Made by a program: the position numbers and the translations under genes. Positions 35,615 through 44,905 of a stretch of 64,000 nt of DNA are shown piece by piece; the first letter of the stretch is position 1; the number at the start of each line of letters is the position of its first letter. Under the pieces are notes generated by a model. The model had not been told where the DNA came from. It searched no databases and saw only the letters and a program-made list of their open reading frames with translations. This stretch comes from Desulfosediminicola ganghwensis (GTDB lineage Bacteria > Desulfobacterota > Desulfobulbia > Desulfobulbales > Desulfocapsaceae): NCBI RefSeq assembly GCF_005116675.2, contig NZ_CP050699.1:4955001-5019000 (forward strand), in the 5' to 3' direction.

Positions 35615-36505
35615 ATGAAACTTTTACAGGCTTTCTCAGTTGTTAGCTGCAGCTTGGGCCTTTTGACTCTGACAGGTTGTGGCGGTGGCGGCAGTTCAAC
35701 CGATACAGCCAATGACATAGCCCCCCAACCTTTTTCTGAATCAGGATTATCCGCCGGATTTGATGTTGAGATAAGTGACGGTACTGTTACCGTTACAGAC
35801 CAAGGTATCAGCTCTAATTCCACAGCAGAAATTGAATATAATTCCAATGGCGATGTGCAAAGTGTGTCAGTCACCACCCCTAAGGGAACCATTGATTGGA
35901 ATGATAATTCCGGCACAATAAACCCTATCACAGATAATTCAGTGATACTTGTTTTAAGCGACGATAGATCCAAGCTGGGAGCATTTTCAGATCCATATAA
36001 TGCAGGCTTCGACTATCAGACTTTTGGTATATGGTTTAACAAAGTTGACGATTCCAACAGGTCTTTTGAGGCAATCACAATAGGTACACTAACGCCTGAC
36101 AGCGCAATCCCCTCGACAGGAAGTGCGACATTTAATGGATCAACAACTGGTTTTTATATAGATACGGGATATGACGATCCGTTTCTTACGCAAAGTGATT
36201 TGGAACTTACCGCAGATTTCGAGAATAGAAATGTAACCTTCACTACAAGTAATACTCAAAAGTACAATTTGGCCGATACTGGTGGATTCACCGATGCTTC
36301 AGACCTTGATATAACCAAAAATACCTTAAGTATTAGTGAGGGATCCAATAAATTTTCAGGGCAATTAACGACGGATAATGGACTTACAGGCGGTGCAGAA
36401 GGAAAGTTTTACGGGCCAAATGCTGAGGAAGCCGGTGGAGTTTTCTCATTGGTTAGCACATCAGGCGATTCAGGATATGTTGGTAGCTTTGGAGCAGTAA
36501 AATAA
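35615..36505 (+). CDS. Surface lipoprotein, likely Slam substrate (TbpB-like C-terminal domain)
   Basis: 296 residues. Lipoprotein signal ending LTGCGGGGSS (Cys22), with the Gly-rich tether typical of surface lipoproteins. The body is beta-rich and Ser/Thr/Asp-rich. The end GAEGKFYGPNAEEAGGVFSL and YVGSFGAVK matches the C-terminal eight-strand barrel motif of TbpB/FHbp-like proteins (G-x-F-x-GP-x-A-x-E-x-GG-x-F ... G-x-FGA-x-R/K), the part recognised by Slam translocons. A Slam gene follows after 23 bases. The ligand is unknown; no TonB receptor lies nearby. AGGGAG precedes the ATG. Confidence 0.85.
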   Translation: MKLLQAFSVVSCSLGLLTLTGCGGGGSSTDTANDIAPQPFSESGLSAGFDVEISDGTVTVTDQGISSNSTAEIEYNSNGDVQSVSVTTPKGTIDWNDNSGTINPITDNSVILVLSDDRSKLGAFSDPYNAGFDYQTFGIWFNKVDDSNRSFEAITIGTLTPDSAIPSTGSATFNGSTTGFYIDTGYDDPFLTQSDLELTADFENRNVTFTTSNTQKYNLADTGGFTDASDLDITKNTLSISEGSNKFSGQLTTDNGLTGGAEGKFYGPNAEEAGGVFSLVSTSGDSGYVGSFGAVK

Positions 36506-36528
36506 GTCAATAAATTGAAATTTGCTCT

Positions 36529-37749
36529 ATGACATTCAAAAGCCTCTTTTTTCTGGCTATGCTTTTACTGGGAAGCGGAGGCTTCTTTTTTCCAGCATCT
36601 GCTGTCGCCGCGCAAAAGGTAGTTCTCCAATCTGACGCAACAGACCCACTGCAGGTTCTCTTTGAGGTTGGTCTTGTGGAGCTCAACAAGGGGAACACCG
36701 AATCCGCAGTTCAGATATTTCAGGCCCTGGCCCAGCAATCACCAAGCCCTCGGGTTCAGCTCGAACTGGCCAGGGCTCTCTACCTGGATCACAAATACCG
36801 ATCAGCGAGAGAACTCTTTAACAGCGTACTGGACAGGCCGAACATCCCCTGGGCCGTCAGAAGAAACATTGATGTCTATCTTGATGAGATAGACTCACGA
36901 CTTGGCTTTGTACACCTCGATTTCGCCCTGGTAAGTGACAGCAACCCCTGTAATTTCACCGACAAAAAAATTATTACCATCCTGGGACAGCCCATGGAGG
37001 TTATTGAGCCTGAGAATAATGAACAAATTTGGGGAATCAATTATTCACTGAGAGCTGCCCGTGCCCATTTCGATGATAACTGGTTGGTCACATATGTAGA
37101 CGCTTTTTTTACCGATTATGAAGGAGGTGATTTCGATAGATTCGGCGCGAACGTGGGAATTCAGGTTACACCTCCAGCATTTCCTGAAATGCGATTTAAG
37201 GCAGGGCTCAATGAAAACTTCTACGCTGGTGATCATTTTTATGAATACCCATATGGAAATATCATATATTCGCCAAATAAGTTTTTAAATTACGACCTTA
37301 AATTTGACTTCGAACTAGGCTATCTCAAAGTCATAGACGCAAGTTATCTCGATGCGGTCAATACAACTCTCACAACCAGCCTTAGCACCAGAAACTTCGG
37401 GAAGATCCGCTGGACTGCGGATCTCTATCTCGAAGGTTCCCACACTGATGAAAAGGCCTATACATATTACGGGGGCTCAATAGGTGCGACTCTCTATTAC
37501 TCCATTATTGATTCCCTGGAACTCCGCCCATCGTTGTCTTTCGGCAAACGTACCTACCAGGGAACCGATCCTTTCTGGGGACAAACCCGAGACGATGATA
37601 TTATCAAGATCAGCTTTTCAATAGTTAAAAGCAACCTGCAGATATTCGGCTATACCCCTGAAGTTGGTATCGCCTATCAGGAGAACTATTCCAACATAGA
37701 TTACTACAACTACTCCAAGGTTGCGCTCATCACAAACTTCACCAGATAA
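36529..37749 (+). CDS. Slam-type surface lipoprotein assembly modifier (DUF560, type XI secretion)
   Basis: 406 residues. Signal peptide (~1-27, ...ASAVAAQ), then a TPR-like periplasmic domain (VGLVELNKGNTESAVQIFQA, LELARALYLDHKYRSARELF, VLDRPNIPWAVRRNIDVYLD), then a beta-barrel ending in VALITNFTR. This is the plan of Slam1/Slam2: TPR followed by a 14-strand barrel. Slams move TbpB-like lipoproteins to the cell surface. The neighbour upstream is a fitting substrate, so the two are probably one operon. The C-terminal residue is Arg after Phe-Thr, slightly unlike a classic terminal Phe. No strong ribosome binding site is seen. Confidence 0.87.
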   Translation: MTFKSLFFLAMLLLGSGGFFFPASAVAAQKVVLQSDATDPLQVLFEVGLVELNKGNTESAVQIFQALAQQSPSPRVQLELARALYLDHKYRSARELFNSVLDRPNIPWAVRRNIDVYLDEIDSRLGFVHLDFALVSDSNPCNFTDKKIITILGQPMEVIEPENNEQIWGINYSLRAARAHFDDNWLVTYVDAFFTDYEGGDFDRFGANVGIQVTPPAFPEMRFKAGLNENFYAGDHFYEYPYGNIIYSPNKFLNYDLKFDFELGYLKVIDASYLDAVNTTLTTSLSTRNFGKIRWTADLYLEGSHTDEKAYTYYGGSIGATLYYSIIDSLELRPSLSFGKRTYQGTDPFWGQTRDDDIIKISFSIVKSNLQIFGYTPEVGIAYQENYSNIDYYNYSKVALITNFTR

Positions 37750-37831
37750 TCCTGCCTTTATGAATCACGGTGAGAACTCTGATTCACCCTGAAACATCAA
37801 CCACGCCACTGATCCATCCCGCACCAGAGCA

Positions 37832-38438
37832 TTACACAAGGTTTACCTCAGCCGGCCCGGCTGTTTTTCTGGCAAGCCCCCGGAAATCATTCAGTAGAAT
37901 GGGGTTGGATGGGTCAAAATCCCGTGCGCCCAGAATGATTTCCAGGGCCCTGCCAAGCCCGGCCTGCCGTGCCATGCGTGAAGCGCCACCGCCGCAGGGC
38001 AGAATGCCCATGCCAACCTCCATCTGCATAAACTTCGCCTTGCCGCGAGCGGCAAAACGCATATAGCAGGCCAGGGCAAATTCGTGACCGCCACCCCGCG
38101 CAAACCCCTCGATTTTGGCAATGGTGGCCTGGGGCAGTTTACTGATTCTCTCCAGCGTGGTCTGCAGATAGAGTAGCTCAACTTCTTCACGGGAGACCGC
38201 TTTGGTCGACATATCCTTCAAAAAATTTGTGTCGGCATGTGCCACGAAAATCTCAGGGTGCACAGACTGAAACACCACGACCTTGACACTGCGATCTGCC
38301 TCAAGCAGTATCGGCCAGGCGATTCAGGTCGTCAAGCATTGGAATGCCCTGAATAATTACCGGCGGATAATCAAAAGAGACGGTGAGAATTGCATCTTTT
38401 TGTTCAGCCTTGAATGTCGTAAACCCTTGGTAATTCAT
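37832..38438 (-). pseudogene. Enoyl-CoA hydratase/isomerase, frameshifted and truncated
   Basis: ATG 38438 follows GGGGAG; the frame encodes a crotonase-like start (TVSFDYPPVIIQGIPMLDDL) and stops at LADTA near 38310. The next frame continues VKVVVFQSVHPEIFVAHAD, then ATIAKIEGFARGGGHEFALA (oxyanion-hole region) and MEVGMGILPCGGGASRMARQ. After ILGARDFD the similarity ends abruptly in unrelated residues, so the C-terminal third is missing too. Two lesions make it a pseudogene. It is divergent from the HxlR gene, which may once have controlled it. Confidence 0.82.
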
Positions 38439-38677
38439 CTGCTCCCCCTTACATCTTTTTTGTGAAATATAAATAATTCAAATTTCCAGGCGACAGTTCC
38501 ACTCTGCAGATTGTTCACCCAACAAATTCAGATCATACCCAACCCTGCACCCTCCTCTGCCGAGTGAGCATAACGGTTATTTGTTGACCACATGAAGTAT
38601 AGGAAGTACATGCTTGACGTGCAAGTAGGCATAATTTAATTACGTAGTATCAAAAAACATACTATTGCGGAAAATCA

Positions 38678-39004
38678 ATGCGTCACGACACATATAAATG
38701 CAACCAGGGATGCCCGGTTGAGGCAACTTTGGAATTGATTGGTGGAAAATGGAAAGGGGTTATGCTCTACCATTTACTGGAGAAGACATATCGTTTTGGT
38801 GAATTGAAGCGGATGATGCCGGGAATAACCCAGCACATGCTGACCAAACAGCTCCGTGAACTGGAAGCTGACGGAATCATCTCGCGCAAGGTCTATGCGG
38901 AGGTACCGCCCAAAGTGGAATACTCGCTGACCGAGTGTGGAGAGAGTCTGCGGGAGATAATAACGCTGATGCGTGACTGGGGCAGAAAACACTTTGAGCT
39001 GTAA
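38678..39004 (+). CDS. HxlR family transcriptional regulator
   Basis: 108 residues: NQGCPVEATLELIGGKWKGVMLYHL, then FGELKRMMPGITQHMLTKQLRELEADGIISRKVYAEVPPKVEYSLTE in order, the winged helix of HxlR proteins. Cys10/Cys14 near the N-terminus may sense electrophiles or redox, as in HypR/YodB-type members. Palindromic sequence TAGTAT-8-ATACTA (38645-38664) lies upstream and may be its operator. Confidence 0.92.
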   Translation: MRHDTYKCNQGCPVEATLELIGGKWKGVMLYHLLEKTYRFGELKRMMPGITQHMLTKQLRELEADGIISRKVYAEVPPKVEYSLTECGESLREIITLMRDWGRKHFEL

Positions 39005-39019
39005 TGCCCTTTAATCTCT

Positions 39020-39208
39020 TTACTTGTCAGACACCCTCTTATACCTCTCAACGACATCTGCCCGGTTCTCTTCCGGTAACGCGTTCAGATAGCGTTTCCA
39101 GCCTGGGCACCAACCAATGTGCCAGTGCCACAGGCGTCCCAGCAATGACTTTGGGTTATTATCGTACCTCGCTCTGAATCTGCAGTTTTCGCAGTTATGT
39201 TTTTTCAT
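39020..39208 (-). CDS. Small Cys/Trp-rich protein, unknown function
   Basis: 62 residues from ATG 39208 (AAGGA eight bases before). MKKHNCENCRFRARYDNNPK with C-x2-C, then LLGRLWHWHIGWCPGWKRYL. I recognise this as a short conserved protein found in various anaerobes, without known function; the cysteines and His suggest a metal site. Convergent with the HxlR gene. Confidence 0.75.
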   Translation of the reverse strand: MKKHNCENCRFRARYDNNPKSLLGRLWHWHIGWCPGWKRYLNALPEENRADVVERYKRVSDK

Positions 39209-39282
39209 CGAATTTTTCCTTATGGTCATAGCTTAGAAGTTAGAGGGCAGAAGTACCCTAAATCTCACGTCCACCATCCAAC

Positions 39283-39307
39283 CCCCTTCTCCCCTCTCAC
39301 CTCTCAC
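39283..39307 (-). repeat. Heptamer repeat containing a stop codon
   Basis: On the minus strand TGAGAGG-TGAGAGG-GGAGAAGG begins at the TGA stop of the molybdoenzyme gene. A similar array (TTAGAGG units, then TGAGAAGG) covers the stop of the GH4 gene at 49426-49446. Confidence 0.6.
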
Positions 39308-41670
39308 GGCCTTCCAACATCCAACGTGCCTTCCCCCACCTTCTCAACCCGACAACGGACATAACGGTGCAATGGAGTTGCAGCCAGCCTGTCGCGATGG
39401 GTGTTTTTGGTCAGACGATTCACATTGATACCGTGTACTTCACCGCGATATTTGAGTCCGAAGCCATGGGGAATCAACACCTGCCCCTGACGTACTTCCC
39501 CTGTTACCTCCAACTCAATACGTTCCTGACCCGCTTCGGTGATGACTTTGACCGTCTCGCCATCAACGATGCCCAATGATTCTGCATCCACCGGGTTCAT
39601 CGCCAGCGTACAAGTTCTACGCCCCTCATTCCAATCCGGCTTGCGCATCAGGGTATTGGCATTTTCAGGCTTATGGCGGCCGGCGTTTAAAACAAATGGG
39701 TAGTCAGCATCCTGCTGCAGTGCCTTCTCTTCCAGTTCCGGCTGGATCTCTTTTATCCACTCTGCCATTTCCGGAATATAGAGATTAACCATTTTATCTT
39801 TGGTCATCAGTTCCGCAATATTGTCATCACCTGATTTGCCGAGCCATAGTCCTGAAGGACTTTCGACAACTTTATTGAACAATTTCTCAGCAAAAGAGAC
39901 CTGGGGGGTAAGAATGGCCAGCGGGGCAACGGAACGATAGTTGATAACCCCTCTTACGGCTCTTAATATCTTTCGCAGATTTCCAAATGCTCCAAATTTT
40001 GAAGAAGAAACAACTCCGGCCCTGGCAACATTCCTTTTAAGGCTTGGTGGAGAAACCAGAAACAAACTCCAGAGCGCGTCGAGGTTTATCGACTCCGATC
40101 CTTTTTTCCTGGTTTCGGCAATGATCAGTGGCATCAATTTCGAGTACTTGCGGTTTCGCTGGAGCCAGGTAAGAAGTGCCATGGTGTATTCCAAACGATC
40201 TTTTTCACCTGCTTCGTAAAGGTAGTCCGGTAATTCAGGTAACAACCCTGCCGCCTTGCCGATCGCCGCAAGAATAGTGCCCGACTCCCTGGTTTCCGGC
40301 TCTGGTTCCACCACTGGATGGCGCATCTGAAAAAAGATTTCAGGGTAATTCCAGGTGAAAAATGATGCATCATATGACTCGTATGCAGTTCGGGCAGGTA
40401 AAACGTAATCAGATAACTCAGCAGTCTCGCTCATGGTTATCTCCACAGTCACCAGTAGATCAAGCTCTTTAAAAGCTTTCTCATAAGCACTCGTGTCGGC
40501 ATAAGAACGTACTGGATTTGAAGAGCTTACCACCACAGCCCGCAACCGATCATCTTTTCCGGAGAGGATCTCCTCAGGCATCACGTTGGGCGGAAAGCAA
40601 CCCAAGATAGCGGGAAAATCCGTCTCGACAGTGCGCCAGGTCCTGGCCAGCCGTTCATCGCTATGGCTGCCAATCGGCATTACCGCGCCAGGGATGACAT
40701 TACCGCCGGGCACACAAAATCTGCCGCAGACTGCCAGCAACAGCATATGCAGATAGGTGGCAAGCGTAGAGTGCCTGTTCATGTAAACACCGAGGTCAAA
40801 ATGCAGACACCAGGATCTGCTGGTCATCTCCCGGCAGACATTTCGCACCTGTTCAAAATCAACGTGACATACCTCGAGCGCCTTATGAATATCGAAATTT
40901 TCAAACCAGCCACGGATCTCTTCAAAGCCGGTACAAAAATTATCGAGATATTCACTATCCTCCCACCCTTCCTGCAAAATTATAGCAATCATGGCTCTGG
41001 TAAACAGGGCATCCGTGCCCGGCCGAAGCGGGACATGGATGTTCGCCTCTTTGGCCGTCCTCGACTCCCTTGGGTCGATGATAACCAGCAGCTTATCAGG
41101 ATTTTTGGCAAATTCCCGTATCACCAGGGGCGCTCTGGGCATCTGATGGCTCTCCATGCCGTTCCAGCCGATACCGACCAGCATATCCGCTTGATGTTCA
41201 TCCGGTATTGGGAACCTGTTCTGCCTACCCAGCATCCTGCCTGCGCACCAGAAAAAACCGGTCAGCTCCTGAGCCAGCGCATTATAGTGATAGTGCGAGC
41301 CTAGCCCCCGCATAAGTGAAGTACCAAAAGCCGCCTCAAAATGATTGGCCTGCCCTCCACCACCCATAAATGCATAGGATCGCGGGCCATGGGTACCGAC
41401 AATGCTGCGGAGCCTCGCACCTATTTCAGTCAAAGCCTGTTCCCAGGAGATCTCAACAAATCCTTCCGCAGTCTTTTTCAACGGTTTGGTCAATCGTTCC
41501 GCATGATGCTGGAAATTTGCTATATTCTGGCCTTTGCGACAGAGATAGCCGGCACTGCGTGGATTGTCCCGATCCCCTTTCACATTTACAATCCGGTTGT
41601 TTTCCACCTTCACCAGTAAACCGCAATTCTGTGCGCATAATGCACAGCTCGTGGGCAGCCATCTACTCAT
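39304..41670 (-). CDS. Molybdopterin-dependent oxidoreductase (DMSO reductase family)
   Basis: 788 residues. N-terminal [4Fe-4S] motif C-x2-C-x3-C (SCALCAQNCGLL) with the fourth Cys in YLCRKGQN, then MGD-binding domains (ISWEQALTEIGARL; VGIGWNGMESHQ; IDPRESRTAKEAN; LRPGTDALFTRAM) and the C-terminal cap (FVLNAGRHKPENANTLMR, ATPLHRYVRC). No Tat signal, so cytoplasmic. At the usual Mo-ligand position (N-A-R-x-C/S/U) the sequence is NALAQELTGFFW, with no Cys, Ser or Sec. GAGG lies six bases before the ATG. A GlxA-type regulator is divergent. Substrate unknown; no partner subunits adjacent. Confidence 0.88.
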   Translation of the reverse strand: MSRWLPTSCALCAQNCGLLVKVENNRIVNVKGDRDNPRSAGYLCRKGQNIANFQHHAERLTKPLKKTAEGFVEISWEQALTEIGARLRSIVGTHGPRSYAFMGGGGQANHFEAAFGTSLMRGLGSHYHYNALAQELTGFFWCAGRMLGRQNRFPIPDEHQADMLVGIGWNGMESHQMPRAPLVIREFAKNPDKLLVIIDPRESRTAKEANIHVPLRPGTDALFTRAMIAIILQEGWEDSEYLDNFCTGFEEIRGWFENFDIHKALEVCHVDFEQVRNVCREMTSRSWCLHFDLGVYMNRHSTLATYLHMLLLAVCGRFCVPGGNVIPGAVMPIGSHSDERLARTWRTVETDFPAILGCFPPNVMPEEILSGKDDRLRAVVVSSSNPVRSYADTSAYEKAFKELDLLVTVEITMSETAELSDYVLPARTAYESYDASFFTWNYPEIFFQMRHPVVEPEPETRESGTILAAIGKAAGLLPELPDYLYEAGEKDRLEYTMALLTWLQRNRKYSKLMPLIIAETRKKGSESINLDALWSLFLVSPPSLKRNVARAGVVSSSKFGAFGNLRKILRAVRGVINYRSVAPLAILTPQVSFAEKLFNKVVESPSGLWLGKSGDDNIAELMTKDKMVNLYIPEMAEWIKEIQPELEEKALQQDADYPFVLNAGRHKPENANTLMRKPDWNEGRRTCTLAMNPVDAESLGIVDGETVKVITEAGQERIELEVTGEVRQGQVLIPHGFGLKYRGEVHGINVNRLTKNTHRDRLAATPLHRYVRCRVEKVGEGTLDVGRP

Positions 41671-41925
41671 CTCTCACCTCAAATCTGAAATTGGTCGGAT
41701 TGCCGCATTTGCCAATCCTCGATAAGCGAACAGTTATCTATTTGTATTGAATATATTTAATCATTTGTTTTTCACTACAAACATTACCTTCCCGGAGTAT
41801 CCGTGCTACACTTTTAACGTAAACGTAAAATACACTTTGCGAATTTTTTGTGAAAGAGGCATATGTGACATATTGCGTGCAAAACCGGCCATAAAACAGT
41901 CTCAAACTTCGCCTACTTCCTCTCT

Positions 41926-42909
41926 ATGAAAATGATCACGATTCTTGCCACAGACGGCTGTCTTTCTTCCAGCATTTCCAATATGGTCGACACCTTTGCC
42001 ATCGCCAACGTCTGGCATCGCACCCTCACCAAAAGCAAAGACAACAGATTTGTAACAAAGATCGTCACTGCAGATGGCAACCCCGTCACCTGCAGCAATT
42101 GTATGCAAATCCTGCCACAATTCGCTTTCACCGACGCAGTACAATCAGACTACCTGATCATCCCTGCACTGTTTCCAATCCCCGACTCAGGCAGCCTGCA
42201 TAACTCTCCAACCATCGAATTCATACAGCAACAGCATGCTTCAGGAACCACTGTGGCTTCAATCTGCACAGGATCATTCCTGCTGGCCGAAACAGGCTTA
42301 CTGAACGGCAGGCAGGCCACGACCAACTGGCAGTTTGAAAAAAAGTTCCGGTTCCGTTATCCGGAGGTCGATCTGCAGATCGGCAAAATTCTCACCGAAC
42401 AGGACAATATAATCTGCTCTGGGGCCATGAGCGCCCTGATGCACCTCGCCCTCAGGATCATCCGACGGGAGGGCACCAGCAAACTCGCCTCAGCCTGCGC
42501 CAAGGCAATACTGGTCGACCCGAATAATGACAGTCAAACGCCATACGCCACCTGTCAGTTCACCGAAAATCATAAAGATTCCGATATACTCAAAGCTGAA
42601 CGGTTTATGCGTGATCATCTTGCCCGTTCAATATCCATCGATCAGGTAGCGGAGTTTGTCTGCCTGAGCCCACGCCACTTTAAAAGACGATTTAAAAACG
42701 CCACCGGCGAATCCCCTTTGAACTACCTGCAAAAATTACGAGTTCAGAGTGCCAGGGATCGGCTGGAAAACTCACTGGACAACATCGAGGAAATAAGCCG
42801 CTGTATCGGTTATGAAGACAGCAGCGCGTTTCGTCGACTCTTCAAACGCCATACAAGTTTATCGCCTAAGGAATATAGAAGCAGGTTTTTAATGCTGGAA
42901 GAGCGGTGA
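41926..42909 (+). CDS. GlxA family transcriptional regulator (DJ-1/PfpI plus AraC HTH)
   Basis: 327 residues. Residues 1-190 are a DJ-1/PfpI-like domain with ASICTGSFLLAETGLLNGRQATTNW; the nucleophile-elbow Cys is in ICTG. Residues ~220-320 are the double AraC HTH (SISIDQVAEFVCLSPRHFKRRF; NIEEISRCIGYEDSSAFRRLFKRHTSLSPKEYR). Divergent from the molybdoenzyme gene with a 255-base shared promoter region, so it is its likely regulator. No ribosome binding site is evident; ATG 41932 is an alternative start. Confidence 0.92.
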   Translation: MKMITILATDGCLSSSISNMVDTFAIANVWHRTLTKSKDNRFVTKIVTADGNPVTCSNCMQILPQFAFTDAVQSDYLIIPALFPIPDSGSLHNSPTIEFIQQQHASGTTVASICTGSFLLAETGLLNGRQATTNWQFEKKFRFRYPEVDLQIGKILTEQDNIICSGAMSALMHLALRIIRREGTSKLASACAKAILVDPNNDSQTPYATCQFTENHKDSDILKAERFMRDHLARSISIDQVAEFVCLSPRHFKRRFKNATGESPLNYLQKLRVQSARDRLENSLDNIEEISRCIGYEDSSAFRRLFKRHTSLSPKEYRSRFLMLEER

Positions 42910-43251
42910 ATTGGAAGGTGTGAGCCAACTGCAGAGAATGGAAACAAACAGAATGCTGCAGGCTATTGCTTTGCATTAATCTACGTTGCAGCAAGTGCCC
43001 GGGGGCTCAGCATCCCTGCCGGCTCCTGACAAAATCCCTCAAATGGTGCGTTTTTCCGCGCAATGTGGTAATAAACACAGTTTTGCCAGTAATTCATACT
43101 CTGCACCGATTTATCCGAAAGGCTTACAATTCCAACGATATAGTTGCACTTCTCGCCTTTTTCATGAATCATTTATCATAGCACAGAGACGGTCCTTTCA
43201 GCTCCAGGGGAACTGAGGAAACCGTCCAACAATGAAAGGAACTATTCCCAG
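42910..43251. other. Spacer with a weak hairpin
   Basis: No gene recognised. GACGGT (43188-43193) and ACCGTC (43221-43226) form the base of an imperfect hairpin 25 bases before the TSCPD gene, perhaps a leader structure or the terminator of glxA. Confidence 0.4.
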
Positions 43252-43542
43252 ATGTACAGCTACAAACCAACCGGCGTTTGCGCCAAACTGATTGAGTTCG
43301 AAATCGAAGGAACCACCCTGAAAAATCTCTCATTCACCAGCGGATGTCCAGGCAACCTCACCGGTATTGCCAACCTCGTCCAAGGTATGGAGATCGATGA
43401 AGTGATTACCCGTCTTAAAGGCATCACCTGCGGTAGAAAAACAACCTCATGCCCCGACCAGCTGACCAATGCGCTTGAAGATGTTAAAGCAGGCATTCTC
43501 GAAGAAAGTTCTGATCAGCCTAAGTTGAAAATGGCGATGTAA
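43252..43542 (+). CDS. TSCPD domain protein (TIGR03905-like)
   Basis: 96 residues. YKPTGVCAKLIEFEIEGTTL, FTSGCPGNLTGIANLVQGM, and ITCGRKTTSCPDQLTNAL: the C-terminal TSCPD module that in other proteins is fused to class II ribonucleotide reductase. Stand-alone copies are common in anaerobes; the four Cys suggest metal binding. Function unproven. Confidence 0.9.
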   Translation: MYSYKPTGVCAKLIEFEIEGTTLKNLSFTSGCPGNLTGIANLVQGMEIDEVITRLKGITCGRKTTSCPDQLTNALEDVKAGILEESSDQPKLKMAM

Positions 43543-43684
43543 CTCCCGATATTCGAAAACAGGCCGATACGACAGAAAAGAAAGTGTGTCGGCCTTATCT
43601 ACACTTTTACCCCATACTTGCTATAATCAGACAGAGGTTCTTTATACAATTTTCTTGTACCACTGAATATTCAGGAGTTTTTCG

Positions 43685-44692
43685 ATGGAACAAGTTGAGC
43701 TGCATAAGGTGCTGAATAGTTATACCCTTCCCAGTACCAGGAGATCTCTTGTACAGACAACCGTTGCCTTAGGGATATACTTTACTTCCGTCACCCTGTT
43801 GATTGTATTTGTGCATTATCAGGTCCCTTTCTGGATCATTTTGCCCCTGTCATTGTGTACAGCCCCTATTGTCGTACAGATCTTCATTATTTTTCACGAC
43901 TGTTGCCACACTTCCTACTTTACATCCCGCAGGGCCTGTTCCTGGCTTGGCCACATACTCGGCATCCTGACCTTCACCTCGTACTTTGACTGGCAGCGAA
44001 CCCATGCCCTGCATCACCGATTTATGGCAAACCTTGAGAAAAGGGGTATTGGTGATATATGGCTCATGACTTTGGATGAATACCGTCAGGCTGAAAAATG
44101 GACCAGATTTCGCTACAGACTGTACCGAAACCCGTTGGTGATAATTTTTGTCTCAGCACCATTTCTCTTCCTCATCCTCAACAGGTTTCCCTCAAAAGGA
44201 TTCCGTGCCCGGGAGATGCAGAGTGTACTCTTTACTGATTGCATGCTCCTGTTTCTCATAACCTGCCTGGTAGTCTCAATCGGCTGGAAAGCTGTGATTC
44301 TCATCTTTCTGCCCATGATGCTGGGAGCAAGCATGCTTGGCGTCTGGCTATTTTATGTTCAGCATCAGTTTCGTAATGTCTACTGGTCCCATAACAGTGA
44401 ATGGAATCGTCTCAAGGCAGCCATGGAGGGCTCTTCGTTCTATATGTTGCCCTCTTTCCTGCGTTGGCTCAGTGGCAATATCGGCTACCACCACATCCAT
44501 CACCTCGCCCCCCGCATCCCTAACTACAGGCTGAAAGAGTGTTTTGATGAAGTCCCGGCATTGCAGGAAATTGATCCGATCCCATTCTTGAGTGGCTTGC
44601 GAAATCTCTCCCTGAGTCTTTGGGATGAGCAAAGTGGCCTTCTGATAAGTTTTGCAGAAGCCAGGTCAATCATGAAAAATTCTGACCTTTAA
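43685..44692 (+). CDS. Fatty acid desaturase (membrane, di-iron)
   Basis: 335 residues with the three His boxes of acyl-lipid/acyl-CoA desaturases: HDCCH (71-75), HALHH (107-111) and HHIHH (269-273), between hydrophobic helices. It resembles delta-12/omega-3 type enzymes. It needs oxygen and reduced electron carriers, notable in an otherwise anaerobic gene set. CAGGAG lies seven bases before the ATG. Monocistronic. Confidence 0.92.
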   Translation: MEQVELHKVLNSYTLPSTRRSLVQTTVALGIYFTSVTLLIVFVHYQVPFWIILPLSLCTAPIVVQIFIIFHDCCHTSYFTSRRACSWLGHILGILTFTSYFDWQRTHALHHRFMANLEKRGIGDIWLMTLDEYRQAEKWTRFRYRLYRNPLVIIFVSAPFLFLILNRFPSKGFRAREMQSVLFTDCMLLFLITCLVVSIGWKAVILIFLPMMLGASMLGVWLFYVQHQFRNVYWSHNSEWNRLKAAMEGSSFYMLPSFLRWLSGNIGYHHIHHLAPRIPNYRLKECFDEVPALQEIDPIPFLSGLRNLSLSLWDEQSGLLISFAEARSIMKNSDL

Positions 44693-44905
44693 TAAAGAGA
44701 TCAAGGTCAGCAGGTAAGTGGGATTCGAAGTGCTTAATTCCAAAGGGCATCAGTAAATACCACAGTACTTGAAAATATCTACAAGTGTGAGATCCGCCAC
44801 CAGCAGCAGAGCCACCCCGACCAAAGGTGGAAGATTGTGATGTAGCATAATTTCAGTATTCATTCAAAAATGCCCTGGAAAAACCCTAAGGCCAATCCCG
44901 CCCGA

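Noticed and set aside
36507-38066. Open frames antisense to the Slam gene and to the hydratase pseudogene
   Set aside because: They are reverse-strand shadows of clearly assigned coding sequence.
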